Origin: Pleurotus djamor
Taxonomy: Eukaryota; Basidiomycota; Agaricomycetes; Agaricales; Pleurotaceae
Length of the DNA: 64,000 nt
NCBI GenBank assembly: GCA_029747585.1
Contig: JAPEVF010000128.1
Coordinates: 1-64,000, forward strand
Reading direction: 5' to 3'
Part shown: positions 43,232 through 55,000 of the stretch, one piece after another
Layout of the letters: the number at the start of each line of letters is the position of its first letter
Position numbering within the stretch: position 1 is the stretch's first letter
Position numbers and translations under genes: made by a program
The notes under the pieces: model-generated
Seen by the model: only the letters and a program-made list of their open reading frames with translations
Told to the model about the DNA's origin: nothing
Databases searched by the model: none

Positions 43232-45284
43232 ATGACAGACGCCACCCATGGCTCTTCAGAGATAAACATTCAAATCGAGTCATTTGAGGATGACTCGGTC
43301 TCTGTTCATGGCGTCGAGTAGGTCGTGTGTTTATTCGGTGTCACATGCATGCTTATCTCGTCTCAGAAACTCGAATTCTCCGTACCAGGAGTTTTCTGAG
43401 TTCGTGTGTCTCTCCGATGAAGAGAACAGATGGACTTCCGGAAGTAGTGGTCCGTCAAGCCCCGCCAACCACCGTCAGTGGCCTCCACGCGCTAGCCATG
43501 TGTCTCAGCTGAACCATCTTGCAGCGACGATCACTTTAACGAGCAAAGACCCGCAGTTCACGACCGCTAGTCACGCCAATGTTCATGTTCGGAATGACTC
43601 TAGCAGTTCTCTCAACGGTATGCATACTGTGTCGCTCTCAAGAATCGTTTCTCATACTTTTGCTCTAGTTCATCATCTTACGCCGCCTCCCATCCGCCCC
43701 ACTGCTGTCGATACTAGTTTCCTGGATTATCGTACCACTATCCAGGACCCCATTTTCAGCCCCGAAGAAGCCTTTGCTGGTCACGGTAAATTTTATCTAT
43801 CGATACCCCGCTCATTAGTATTCACGCCGAAAGTAGAGTTTCCGGATCCCTCTGCAGACGACGATGGTCTCCTCTTCGGGCCCTACATGTCCTCGGCCTA
43901 CACTGGTTCATTCACCAACGATGGCCAACTACCAAGCCCAGTCGAGTCTCAACTAGATCTCAGTTCTTTCGCCTTACAGTCTGCTCCAGTTCTCGATAAC
44001 ACCGCCATCTTCCTTCAAGTCCCCAGCAGACCTAACCGCCCCCGCAGCAACACCCATGAAGGCACTGTTCCAACAGTCGCACCCAGAGATGTCTTTCAGC
44101 CAACCAGCCTATCTTCCCCCTTCTCGGACAACGATTATGCTGATTCAGCAGTGGCTGATGATTATCTTCCCAGTCCTCACTCGCCCATTGACTCCATGAA
44201 GTCTACTTCGTCCACACTCTTCGGCGCTGTCCAGGAACCATACATCGCCCCCGTCATCAAAGCTGATAATCGCCGCCGCAAAAGCGATACTGGTGTAATG
44301 ACCACTAAACCCTCGGCCCATCAACTGCAAGCTAGATTCAATGATGTTCGCGCGCAAGCCAATCTCGCAGCTTACTCCATTCCCATCGCGCAGCAGCCTG
44401 AATATCAGTCACTTCCGGTATACCAGAATCCGTCCACCGACGCCGTGATCCCGGATATGACCATGATTCATCAGAGAGCCATGATTGCCAACGCTAACGC
44501 CAGCAGAGGTCGCGGAATCGCCAGGAGCAACCCGGCCTCAAGACGTCACAGCCCGTATCCCCAAGTGAACAAACTACCATCGCCAACCTCGGAGCAACAA
44601 AGTCCATACCATGACCTCATAGCTATCAGTGACTCCGCCAATGCTACGGATTTCATCAAGCCCGAGGATCAGGATCTCCCACTTACCACTGCCCCTTCCA
44701 TGCTTGGCCGGAACCGGACAGCTCCTGCCGGAAATCCCAACCATGTTCCCCTTGCTCTAAATGCCAACCTCAGACGCAGCCCGAGCAACCCCGTTCGCGG
44801 TAAATTCGATGCAATGACTATGCTTCCTCCAACGCCTTCGGTCGCCAGTGCCAGCTCCAACCATTCTCGTCATGTCAGCATGAATGATCAGTTGTTCCGT
44901 CCTATCGTCAAGTCGGAAATGGTGATGCCCTCCCTCCATCCCCCGGTTTCCATGAACGTTCCGAGACAAACCATTACCTCTGATGCTACTCGCGAGGCGG
45001 CCAACAAACGCCGCACCAAGCCACCTAAGTTCTTCTGCCACTGTGGAGAGAACTTTACGGCCCGCCATAACTACGAACGTATGTCCTCATCCGCTCATTC
45101 TTCATGTTGACTGTTTGCTTATTTGTCTGCTTATTTGCGTTTGACAGGCCATCTTCAAGCTCATGACGGTATCCGCCCTTTCCTGTGTGCTTGCCATACT
45201 GCGTTCACAAGTAAATCGGACCGCAAGCGTCATATTGACAAGTCGAAGAAGGATGAATGCAAACTTCCTCCCATCGACCTTTAG
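43232..45284 (+). CDS. C2H2 zinc-finger protein 3 of the array
   Basis: Exons 43232-43317, 43367-43617, 43669-45078 and 45148-45284 give about 627 residues. The first exon encodes MTDATHGSSEINIQIESFED and joins SNSPYQEFSEFV in phase. The body is disordered with repeated Ser/Pro and several DNRRRKS-like basic spots. Finger 1 is FFCHCGENFTARHNY...H-LQA-H and finger 2 is FLCACHTAFTSKSDRKRH-x8-C; both have a single residue between the cysteines. The intron again falls in the Arg codon just before the first His of finger 1. A possible further 39 bp intron near 43780-43820 would be in frame and does not change the rest. Confidence 0.85.
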
Positions 45285-45699
45285 TCCATGCACCGATCCA
45301 ACAATGGCCTCACCATCTCTACGAACGAACACTCCTTCCTTGCTGTCAATCACGTTACACAGTAAAAGTTGTGTTCCCTTTTTCTCGTTTCGTTTCGTTC
45401 CTCTCCGCTTTATACCCCGTTGATCTGTGATACCCCCCACACAAGTGTTCGTAAAGTTTTCATACGTGTTCTCATCAATGTTGTTGTTCTACCATAGTCG
45501 GATCGCTTTCCTTCGAGCCTCATCAGGCCCCTTCTACATACTACCTACTGCGCAGAAACTGCACAGTGTAGCATTATCTTAGCATTATCATTACTTATAT
45601 AGCGTTGTAACTTTCCATCCCATGTTCTTTGTCTTAGAGTACATTTGTGATGCTGTATATGTTGATCGTTATAACAAGAAATATTTGTTCGATTGAAGT
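45285..45699. other. 3' flank of zinc-finger gene 3
   Basis: A T-rich stretch with CTCTCCGCTTTATACC and several TTTTC runs; it should hold the 3' untranslated region. No gene is seen. Confidence 0.3.
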
Positions 45700-46185
45700 A
45701 TGCATAACCTGGCTATAAACCTCCTTGCTCTGATCCATCGGAATCTGAATACAAGTCAATCGTATCATGCAGCGTTCACTAAACGTGCGAATGGGTGGAG
45801 GGATCGGCACAGTCACTTGCTATGGCTTGACGTACTCCTATCTCCCCTTAATCGGTCACGAGTCATGATGCTCGTGATCGCGTCTCGCGACGCGCGGCCA
45901 CTTCAACTTTGTCACAAGTTACAACTTACTTCCGACTTCACTGGGGAATCACCGCGCTGGCCGCCATCACTTAGGAATCATGTTTTTTGTCTTGTAGCCA
46001 CCGGGTACTATGAACCATTGCTCATAGGTCCCTTTCCAAGCATCAATCCATCATTGACTGGTGCACTGGCAGCTCACTTCGGCGACACTTTGGACCTCCG
46101 TCTTCCTGCTTTCCGTGCGTCACGAGAGCTTTCGATTTCCGGCAGTACTCTATGGACGACTCTTCTTCGCTCGGGCACTGTCTAA
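45700..46185 (+). CDS. Hypothetical 161-residue frame
   Basis: An intact ATG-started frame of 161 codons without introns. The product is rich in Leu, Arg and Ser, with a NRSRVMMLVIASRDARPLQL stretch, and matches nothing I recognise. It has no TATA box close by. Because it is the longest unassigned ATG frame between array genes I list it, but chance is quite possible. Confidence 0.2.
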   Translation: MHNLAINLLALIHRNLNTSQSYHAAFTKRANGWRDRHSHLLWLDVLLSPLNRSRVMMLVIASRDARPLQLCHKLQLTSDFTGESPRWPPSLRNHVFCLVATGYYEPLLIGPFPSINPSLTGALAAHFGDTLDLRLPAFRASRELSISGSTLWTTLLRSGTV

Positions 46186-47613
46186 CCATCAGGATATGCC
46201 TATTTAAGTTGAAGCAAATGATCCCACATTTGATAAGTACATCATAACCCGTCAGATCTTCAGAGCCTAGTACTTTTGTGGCCCCCAATGACATCTCCGA
46301 CCGAACCAAGTAGGTATGGCAAAGCTTGAACTCGGTTTTTTATGCTTAAAACCTCGAATACACAGATAGAACCCCACGCCCTTTTGCGCTGCGGGAACGA
46401 ACCCAGGAATGCATCTTCGAACCTAGTTACAGCTTGTCAAATTGCCAGTACAGGAGCTATCCAATTTCGACCGGCATCAGTGTCAACTCCACCCTCGCGG
46501 GGTTGGACCACGAGGATGCGCGTTGCCAAGCTGCTCGTAACTGTGCAATGTCCGTAACTGGCACAATAAGGAGTCACCCCAATTGCATAGTCCTGAGTTT
46601 TCCTTGTTTTTCCAATGGCCGCTTGTACTCATATGGCGTAGACACGTCACATCACAGTAATATCAAGTCTTCCCGCCGGATAATTAGGCGTGGCGCATCC
46701 CTCCTTGGACGGGGCACATCTTGGTTGAACCACACCCTCGATGACCTCCCCATATAGCTAGTCTTAGGTTCGTCCTGCTGCTCCTGAGTCATGTGACGAC
46801 TGGTCTGATTTTGCAACGCCACTCAGCGAGTAGCCCAGCGACTCGTTTTCTGAGTTTCGCTTGGTGTATACTTAAACCTCCTGGTTCAGACCGATCCTGG
46901 ACTCGGCGCTTACCTTCATTTTGAAACATTATCGATTGTTCGACAAGGGACAACACCGTCATCGCTTCAAACTATGTTCACATCAATGGCCACGGTTGTC
47001 AATCCATCTTTCTCAGTATAAATTTTTCGTCACTCAATGTCGGCTGTACCTTTCCCCCTTCTTCCCTTCTCCCTCTACCCTCCCTCAAGTCGTTATTCGG
47101 TACACCTTGGCTTGATGCCTTCTTCACATATGAGTCATAGATACGCTGACACATATCTGATGCTAGGGAATTGCTATGCATCCTTGGGATCGATGGATAT
47201 TTCATTTCTTACAGCTTGTCTAGAGGCTTCCCGTGGGCTTCCGGTTCGTATATCCTGAAGTGGCGGTTTGGAGGATTCCAAGGTTCCCTACGCAAAACGC
47301 ACTCTAGACTACCCCATTTGAAAACCTATTACCGAGGCTTGGTTGTATGTTCACGAGCGGAGCCAACGGCAGCTGAAATATTCCCCCCTCGGTCTGGTTT
47401 CCCTCTTGGTCCCTCGATTGACATAGACTCCTGCGACCAATCCCGCAAGATCACGCGTTCTATGGACCGTCAGCGTCCTTCCTTCTTCCATGAGGTCTTA
47501 GTCCGCCGGAGAACATTAGCGACTCACCCTCCTTACAGCTTTTCGACTCTGGGGAAAGCTCTATATGGACTCACAGCTTTCCCCCAACCCATGCCCTGGT
47601 CACCGACAGTCCA
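46186..47613. other. Gene-poor tract
   Basis: No motif-bearing frame is present; the frame at 47171-47650 starts with TTG and overlaps the promoter of zinc-finger gene 4. Confidence 0.35.
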
Positions 47614-47619
47614 TATAAA
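47614..47619 (+). promoter_or_regulatory. TATA box of zinc-finger gene 4
   Basis: TATAAA lies 43 bp before the ATG at 47657, which implies a very short 5' leader. Confidence 0.45.
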
Positions 47620-47656
47620 CAGATTCGTCACGCTGACTCTACCAACCTGATTTCCC

Positions 47657-49009
47657 ATGCGTTACTCCAAGGCTGCGCCCGACGACCCCTACACTCAAGC
47701 AGGCGGCATCGTCAATATACATGACAATAGGTCTATCTTTTGCTTTCGATTCTCTGTGCCTGAAGCTGAAACCTATCTCTAGCTTCCAACAAGGGAGAGT
47801 AGAAAGGCTCGATGTCGTCGACGCGCCTTGGGGCAGCAGCTTTGGACTATTACTCCCTTCGAATTCTCTTGAAGATCACCAAGAGTTCGATCAATTTACC
47901 TACGACCAAGCAACGTCGCCCAACGCTGCGGACCCCGGCCACGGTTAGTTTCGAACTCTTTAAATCGCGCCTCTTGTCACCACTAATTTTTCTCAGATGC
48001 AGCGTTGTCGGACCCTCCGCCTTTCATGATGCTCCCAGTCAACCACCTTAACCACTTCTTTGACGTTCCCGCTCATTCTCAACCTCAAACCCACTCGTAT
48101 ATCCCATACACCCAGGTCGACACCACGGCGCAATGGTCGCCGTTGGATGCCATGACATCCGACGCCACTCAACAGTCGTATGCAGAAGACCTCGACATTG
48201 AGTTTGCAGACGCTGAGACAACTCCGCACCACGACCTCTTCGGTGTTCCTGTTACGCAAGAGCCCACCCACCCACACCCGCCCCGTCCTTTCNATTGACA
48301 CCTCGTTCAGAGCAGATAATTACAAGGGACCTCCCGAGATATCTTCGCCTACCTCAACCCAGCATTTCTCTCCGCTATCCCTGTATCCCACTCCGAACAC
48401 CGCTTATTCCTTCACGCCCGCTAGTTCTGCCAGCTCCTTTGACTCAAATCCATATCTCGACCATCAAAAACAAGACGCGATGAACGGGCGCACTGACCCC
48501 TTCGGGAACGGAGGAGATCTACATGATGGCAACCTCTTAGACTCGGCTGTGAGACATCCTTTTTTATTAATGATATGGCGTGCGTCCTTCGCTCACACTC
48601 GTCTGGATTTTCCTAGGCATTCCGCTTTCCTCCAAGAGCTAACGTTCACGTTCAAGAACCACTCTTTTCCATCGCGGAACGCGACGACGAGGAAACTACA
48701 GGCCCGCCTCATGTACTCCGTGAGATCGTTACCTCTCCTGCTACTAGGAAAGCAGCGTCAAAGAACCAGAAACGCCCCCGAATATTTGAATGTGACGTAT
48801 GTCATGAGCGCCTCACCGCAAAGCACAACCTGCGTAGTTAGTCTCAAATTTTCCCGGCTTGAATTATCATCCCGCTGACATTTCTCCTAGGGCATAAGGA
48901 ATCCCACTATGGTATAAAACGATATACATGCACCTGTGGTCGCAAGTTCACGACTATGGGAGACCTGAAGCGACACCAAAAATGCCCAAAGCATCTCAGT
49001 CCCTTGTAG
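47657..49009 (+). CDS. C2H2 zinc-finger protein 4 of the array
   Basis: Five exons (47657-47730, 47783-47943, 47997-48548, 48617-48833, 48891-49009) give 373 residues. The N at 48293 must be dropped: with it, exon 3 shifts frame, and without it the phase at the next intron is correct. Finger 1 is FECDVCHERLTAKHNL...H-KES-H, with the shared intron in the codon before its first His (here GGG/Gly rather than Arg). Finger 2 is YTCTCGRKFTTMGDLKRH-QKC, with C-x1-C spacing, and a further PKH. The N-terminal part is disordered and acidic-polar (for example DLDIEFADAETTPHHDLF). Confidence 0.85.
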
Positions 49010-49896
49010 CCGCGCACCCCATGTTGATTACTTAGTTATTTCATATCTTCTGAAGACGTAGTTGTACCGCTGTCAACCGTTATCCCATTCACTTTCCATG
49101 CTATCGTACCATCGAATTCCTGTTTTCCTGCGAGACTTGTGTCCATGGACAGTCTGGACCTACGTGTGACATGTGACAGAACTGAAGGGGTCCTGGCCTT
49201 CGGTTTTGAACAGCCTCAGTGAACTTCTCCCTCCTGGTTCTACGATGTCACATTTACACGCCAACCGAGTGTATTGGCTCTTCCATCGCTTTCGAGCTGG
49301 CATATCCACTCTGAATACTTACTTGGTCTGTTCAAGAATTGTCAATGATGCTGCTTCATGCTCCATGATTCATCGTTGTCTCGACGAAGTTGTTCACAGC
49401 CTCCGCGAGACAGAGGGTACTCCTTCGTGATGAACTTCTCATCGAAACAACAGCCACATCTGGACTTCCGAATACTCCTTCTCTCTGCTTCACGGCATGA
49501 AAACCAAGCCGCGCAATAGGGCGACTCGGACTCGTTTTTTTTNCTTAATTATTGGATTAGCTGGCTCGCAGCTGGCACATTGGGGGAGCTATACATCCTC
49601 TTCAGCTGTAAAGATACTGTGGACTCTACAGGTACCCGTCAACAGCTTTCCATAGGCTTGCACTCGTCGCAGTAGATAAAAACTCGATGGTTGGGACCTC
49701 ACTGCACTGCCATGGATGTCCCTCTTTTCTATCATGGCTCGGACGAGGAGGAGCAACTCCCTGTTTTCAATGGGTTTGTCATTGCTCAAATCATTCTTTA
49801 CTCCGAATCTGATGTCATCCCAGTTCTGGTCACACTGAATACTCATCTGCCGAGTTACCGTCTACGCGACCCTCCTGGCCCACCTTCGGTACATCC
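49010..49896. other. Gene-poor tract
   Basis: A frame at 49173-49430 begins with GTG and reads as a plausible protein, but no ATG or motif supports it. A run of T followed by N lies at 49535-49543. Confidence 0.35.
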
Positions 49897-50873
49897 ATGT
49901 CTCAAGCATACCCTTTCCCAGGTATAGTTTACCAATCATAAGTCCCATCCCCGAATTGCCGTCTTACTTCATTCAAGGCACACTCCCGTATCCTCCCTTC
50001 GACGCATTGACTGGTCCGTCGCTTTCATGTGACCCGCCCAACTTCTATGAAAATCTATCTGGACCTGGACATGACCTTGGCTATACCATGTCTTCTATGG
50101 CGGATCTAGGAAATACTCAGTGGGCTCCGTCCCCATCAATACATCATGCGTCACGTCCTGGTTTTCACCCTGGAGCTCCGGCGTCCAGCCCTTACTTTGC
50201 CGCAGTCGCGTCTCCTCAAGTACCCCGTATTGATACCTCCGTACGGGCTAGCCCAGTGACATCGGCAGCCTCCAATACACCGCCTTCCTCTGGCTTCTTT
50301 TCTCCCGCTACGTCTGCGTCGACCTCCGTATGTCCATCTATATTATCGTCTCGGAGTAATCCTGAAAGCTTCTCTAAGCCTTGGTCCTCGTCTCCCCCAT
50401 CCGCACACTCTCATTATTCCAGGTCTTCCTCAGGTATTCATTCACACTATCAGTCAGCGGGCAATGCACATGTAGGCCACGGATTGTATCTTGATCATTC
50501 ATCTCAACCTTCCCATTAGATTTCTCTTGCAAGTATTTCCCCTACGGCGACGGATTTTCCTATTATCAGGCCGATCATCACATCGCCTGCAACCAGCCAG
50601 GCTGCTCAAAATAGGAGACTTCGTCCTGCGACGTTCATTTGTCGTTATTGCGCGGGAAGCTTCACAGCCAAGCATAACTTAGATCGTAAGTCGCTTGTAT
50701 ATGAATCTTTGTGGCCATCAACAAGCTACTCATATCGTTAATTAGGTCATGAGGGAGCTCACTTGGGTATCAAATCCTGTGTCTGCGTCTGTGGGCGTAC
50801 ATATACCACCCCTGGTGACCTAAATCGACACCGAAAGAAAAAGGGGTGTCCTTCACCACGCGATACCGTTTAG
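49897..50873 (+). CDS. C2H2 zinc-finger protein 5 of the array
   Basis: Four exons (49897-49921, 49978-50471, 50520-50685, 50746-50873) give 270 residues starting MSQAYPFPGTLPYPPFDALT. The in-frame TAG at 50517 is inside an intron: the donor GTAGGC at 50472 and the acceptor CATTAG at 50519 make a 48 bp intron in phase 0. Finger 1 is FICRYCAGSFTAKHNL...H-EGA-H, with the shared intron before its first His. Finger 2 is SCVCVCGRTYTTPGDLNRH-RKKKG-C, with C-x1-C spacing and Cys as the last ligand. It is the shortest plus-strand member of the array. Confidence 0.85.
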
Positions 50874-51704
50874 TCGACACAGGTCTCATCCGCGCATTAT
50901 ATACCCACCACGATATCAAGCAAGTGTAACATCAGCGCTATCTACTCTGTTTTGTATTTGCTTTCAACTTTAAATATACCCAAATCACGAGTTTTTCACT
51001 ACTCCGAGACTGTCGCATTCTTGGCCGAAGAAGGGTCCCATCAATGGCCGCGAAGGCTCCGATCTGCGATGAGAGACTGTGCTTACAGCGTAGATCGAAA
51101 CCAAGCCAGAGGTGAAGCGTTTGGCCAGACGTTCCGGCTCTTCTTCCAGGCAAAGCTCACCCGAGGCTGACCTCCATCAAGGAACTTAGAAACGGCATGC
51201 AACTAACATCATGGTGCGAGATGGGTTACAGATGTCTGATTGGTCAGGAATTGAACTCCTTCATACGAGTGGAAGAAGCGGGAGACCCATTTCGCAGATC
51301 ACTTTTTGACTTCGATCCATGCCTCGGAGCAAAAGGAGTCACCCCTCTTCGTTCCGCGTCAAACGCGTTTTGCAGACCATCATCAATATTCCAGCGATCC
51401 ACCAGTACTACGCGCCCCGCTCTCACCGCTCGGATATTGCACCCGTGACTAACATTCCTCTCGGCAAGCGGGTGCCTTAACCTAGGCGGAAGCGAAGGAT
51501 ATCCAAATGAAATTGTTATTGATCCAAGTACGTCTCAGGCTACGGCTTTTGCACATATGTGGTTCTACACCATTATTATCACGATATTAAGTTCTAGACC
51601 TAGACTCTGAATAAGTTACGGGAGCTATAACATAAATACTATTGATTCTTTCGTTTCATATACTCTACATTGTCGCAGGTAGCGCGGCTCCGGGTGCTTG
51701 GAGC
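50874..51704. other. Convergent intergenic tract
   Basis: This lies between the last plus-strand and the first minus-strand array gene. Only short frames without motifs are seen. Confidence 0.4.
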
Positions 51705-52648
51705 TTACGCAGGAAGTGGTTCGGAATGCTTCTTGGACTTATGCATATGACGCTTGAGATCAGCTTTGGTAGTGAAAGAGGATTGGCAACGTTCGCATTG
51801 GTAAGGCTTTTCGTTATTGTGGGCGCTCTCGTGGCCTGGTTCCAAGGATCTGAGATAATGTGCACCAAGCGTAACGATGCTACTCACGAGTGAGATTGTG
51901 CTTGGCAGTAAAAGCGGTAGGGCAAATTTGACAGAAATATTTGTGAGGATTGATGCGACGTCGTTCGGCAGCGCTTATGACCGCGTTCGTAGCTATCTGT
52001 CGGCGAGCTGGTGGTTCTGGGGAAAGACTTGTAAAGGCATGACTATGCATCCCTGGAGATTCTCTTAAGTTTCGTGTAAGGTACATGGGTTACAGAAAAT
52101 CTACCTTGCTTGAAGCCTCCTGGAGGGTCTTGGGAGAAGGACGGTGCGGCGCTCAAAATCTCGGGTTTATAATCGTACGGGCTTGGGGCAGAAGTGGATG
52201 GGTATTCGGGGTACTGGGGGCGAAACTCTTCATCTGCTCGAGACGTCAGCATGCTCGTGGTTCGCGCGTAGACACCATTTAATCATTGACTTACACCATG
52301 GTCGGATTGGATAGACTCCATGTGACGAAGCTGGATAAGGAGAAGAGGCCAAAACAGAGCTGCCTTCACGTCCGTTAGTACGATGTTGAGGGCTCCCTTG
52401 GGGAACAGTGGGATGGTATCGTGCGTTCGGTAGGTTTACGGGATCGTACTGCTCTTGGCCTTGCATGTCCCGCCAGATACCATGGGGATAGCTGGGGCGT
52501 GAAAGATCGCTGCCAGGGTGCTGGTTGTGTCCGACTCCTTCAGTAGCATCAGCCGCGAGCGTGTCGAGAAGACTATAAGCCTACCGTAAGGATCCCGATT
52601 ATTCGACCTGTTGCCACTGTTCTGGTCACTAAAGTAAGAAGGATCCAT
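51705..52648 (-). CDS. C2H2 zinc-finger protein 6 of the array
   Basis: Five exons run from the ATG at 52648 to the TAA at 51707-51705. The N-terminal exons give MDPSYFSDQNSGNRSNNRDP, then a Ser/Pro/Tyr-rich part with PQYPEYPSTSAPSPYDY. The segment IATNAVISAAERRRINPHK leads to finger 1, YFCQICPTAFTAKHNL...H-ESA-H. The shared intron falls before its first His. Finger 2 is YQCERCQSSFTTKADLKRH-MHKSKK-H (C-x2-C-x12-H-x6-H). It is the closest paralogue of gene 7 at 55742-56705, with which it shares exon layout, the AERRR/PHK lead-in and the KSKKHS tail. The acceptor of exon 4 is the less common AAGAG. Confidence 0.85.
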
Positions 52649-52698
52649 CTTGAAGTCAGTTCAAGTTGAAGTTGGGGTAAGTAACCCACCATTTGCAC

Positions 52699-52705
52699 TT
52701 ATATA
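52699..52705 (-). promoter_or_regulatory. TATA box of zinc-finger gene 6
   Basis: TATATAA on the minus strand, about 55 bp before the ATG at 52648. The same arrangement is found before gene 7. Confidence 0.5.
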
Positions 52706-53243
52706 CCCACAGAAACACTATTCTGGAGAATATCAGTCCGTTGAAATGGAGCATAGCGTGTCTGATGCCATGAAATGGCCATGAGGCTATTTCCAAGAAA
52801 CCGTGAACGTAAAGGCGCTAGGAAGGTTTGCAGACCTCGAGCACGTAGAGTCCTTGCCGCAAAGAGGACAAGAAAGCTATCGAAGGTTCCCCTGGATTTT
52901 TTTTTACAAATACGTGACCGCATGCGCATAAGGACGTGCGCAAGGAACGATCATTCCGGAGGAAGACCGTAGATCAGGAAAGGGAGGGAGGGGCTGGGTG
53001 ACGATACGGAGGTAGTTCCAGAGATGATCGGAGCGGGTTCAGTACGATGCAAGTACGATCTACATTTGGAGATGTGCTTGTGGCTGCACCTGCACCTGAG
53101 CAACCGGGAGACTGATATTTGTCGCAAGTTGAACCGTGGCTAGGGTCCATTTTGAAACATGTAAAGCCACGGACAGGCTACGGGAATCGATGATCATCTG
53201 CGCGCAATGAAAGCTCCTCCTCAGAGAGAGGATCCTTTGGGAA

Positions 53244-53549
53244 ATGGAAGAATCAAGTGCAAGGCCAGGTGCAAAAGGAAAACCAACAGCAAATTTAGGT
53301 CATGATCATTACGAAGCGCCCCGGCGCCTAAACTCAGATCCCTCTGACCTTCACCACCGCCGGCAGTTCGGTCAGGAATCCCTCTTGAATCAACGTTTCA
53401 ACATGGCAGGGTCGGATGTCAACTCCTCGGAAAAAGTCATGACCCCCACATCAGTNAATAAGTGCCATACTCACCTGGTACTACTCACCTACTCGCATTT
53501 TAGAGAACCTGAGGTCCTCCTGTTACTAAGATGGTTGAGGATCGTCTAG
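53244..53549 (+). CDS. Hypothetical frame in duplication copy A
   Basis: An ATG frame of 101 codons beginning MEESSARPGAKGKPTANLGH, charged and disordered. The N at 53456 falls inside it, and a possible donor lies at the N (GTNAATAAG). The homologous position in copy B (57300-57450) has an early stop. It may be the first exon of a small gene divergent from zinc-finger gene 6, or a chance frame. Confidence 0.25.
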   Translation: MEESSARPGAKGKPTANLGHDHYEAPRRLNSDPSDLHHRRQFGQESLLNQRFNMAGSDVNSSEKVMTPTSXNKCHTHLVLLTYSHFREPEVLLLLRWLRIV

Positions 53550-55000
53550 ACTAAGCGTCAGAGTGTTCCAACGGTCATCAGCCTGTACTTTTACCTTTTA
53601 CTCAATGCGTTGGTGGGTCATTGAAGGACACGTCGTTCCCATTCGCCGAAAAAGGCCTAAGAGACTGATTTTGGCTCTGGCCCATCCTTCGGCCGTAAAG
53701 TGAGTCCTTTCAAGGTCACCGGTCAACACTCAATTGATTAGATCTCATGGTAGACCGATTGGCATGAGAAACCCGCTCCATACGCACGCGACTTAAAATC
53801 TTTCACGCTGTGCTATACTACGTATCGTGGTTCGACATCATGTCAGCCTATACGACGCTGTTCGGCTCCCTTCACTGGACGACATATCTTTCTCTATCTA
53901 CCCCAGCTGATCGTCCCAAAGCGTTTCGTTTTTTTTNCTAGTCTTGGCCACCCTGGATCCACATGCTATGGAAGCCCCGTCCAGCGTTCAAGGAAAGTTG
54001 AAAAAATTGCGCACCTTGGAAAGTCTGCTGTCGCCTCCAAGTCGCCTCATCAACTCACCCGACAACAACAACACAAAAACATATTTCCTCATCTTGAATC
54101 TAATTGTGTCTCCCCGGCAACTACTCCCCCCGACTCGGTATCGGTATATCCAGGACCGAATTTTCGAATTCTTGCACTGCGCCTTGACTGCGCTCCCGCG
54201 TAGTCTTCTACCCAGCCCTCGGGATGGATCTGGTGTCCATTGTTGCTGGCTGATCGACTTCGGATATCACTGTTCCTCCTGGAATTTTCTGAGTCACTGG
54301 ACGTTCCGTATCGTTAAGAAGGACCGCTTACTGAGCCATCCCTTCTGATTCCCTCCTGGCGTCAAATATTCTGGTGCGGTACTATGGAGGAAGGGTCTTG
54401 ACATGACATGGGACCTTGAAACCAAAGTCCCTGGCGCTCCACCCCGAACACGTTCCTTTTAATTTTCTGGTATGCAAAACGATTTACTCAAGCAGAAATG
54501 TGTCGTTAATCCGAATTTGTCGAAACACACTCCCGACGGAGAATCGTTGTTTGGGTAGCAACCCAAGGTAAAGATGCTCTCTCATTTGGCACAGCTTGAT
54601 GGAATTTCAGGGCTGCGGAGTGTCGTAGGCACACTTCTATGCCCTTCAATGACATGTGGTCGACATTGAGAGTCTTGGTCTCACTCCACTACTTCGAAGC
54701 CACTTTGATGGCGTCAACCTTTCTAGCGAGCGAACGCGTAGGTGGACGACCGTTTCGAAGGCAGGGAATGGAATGTCAAGGGTTTGTGTGCGTTGGTGGC
54801 TAGGTCATCTCAGTCTCCTCTCATGGTGCCCGTTGTACCGTCAAGCGGCTTAATATCTTCTTATTTCCGGTCATCGCCACTCCAGGAAAAACTGGTCTCC
54901 ATATTCAATAGCACAGTTCCTACCATAGAGGTTAGATGGCGAGCGCCTGAGTTTTTCCTAATGCCAACTTTTCGTAGTCTCAATCACATACATGCATAAA

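Larger units (their letters stand above)
51600..55000. repeat. Segmental duplication, copy A (about 3.4 kb)
   Basis: Non-coding stretches flanking zinc-finger gene 6 recur in diverged form next to gene 7. Matching points include GCGCAAGGAACGATCATT (near 52936) with ACGCAAGGAACGATCATT (near 56991), CATTTTGAAACATGT (near 53150 and 57230), and GGGACC-T-GAAAC followed by CCCTGGCGC (near 54410 and 58335). The distance between matches is about 4.04-4.08 kb on the left and about 3.9 kb on the right, so the copies have gained or lost bases since duplication. Confidence 0.75.

Noticed and set aside
50491..50682. Separate small gene after the TAG at 50517
   Set aside because: The TAG lies in a 48 bp intron; splicing joins the disordered part to the fingers of zinc-finger protein 5.
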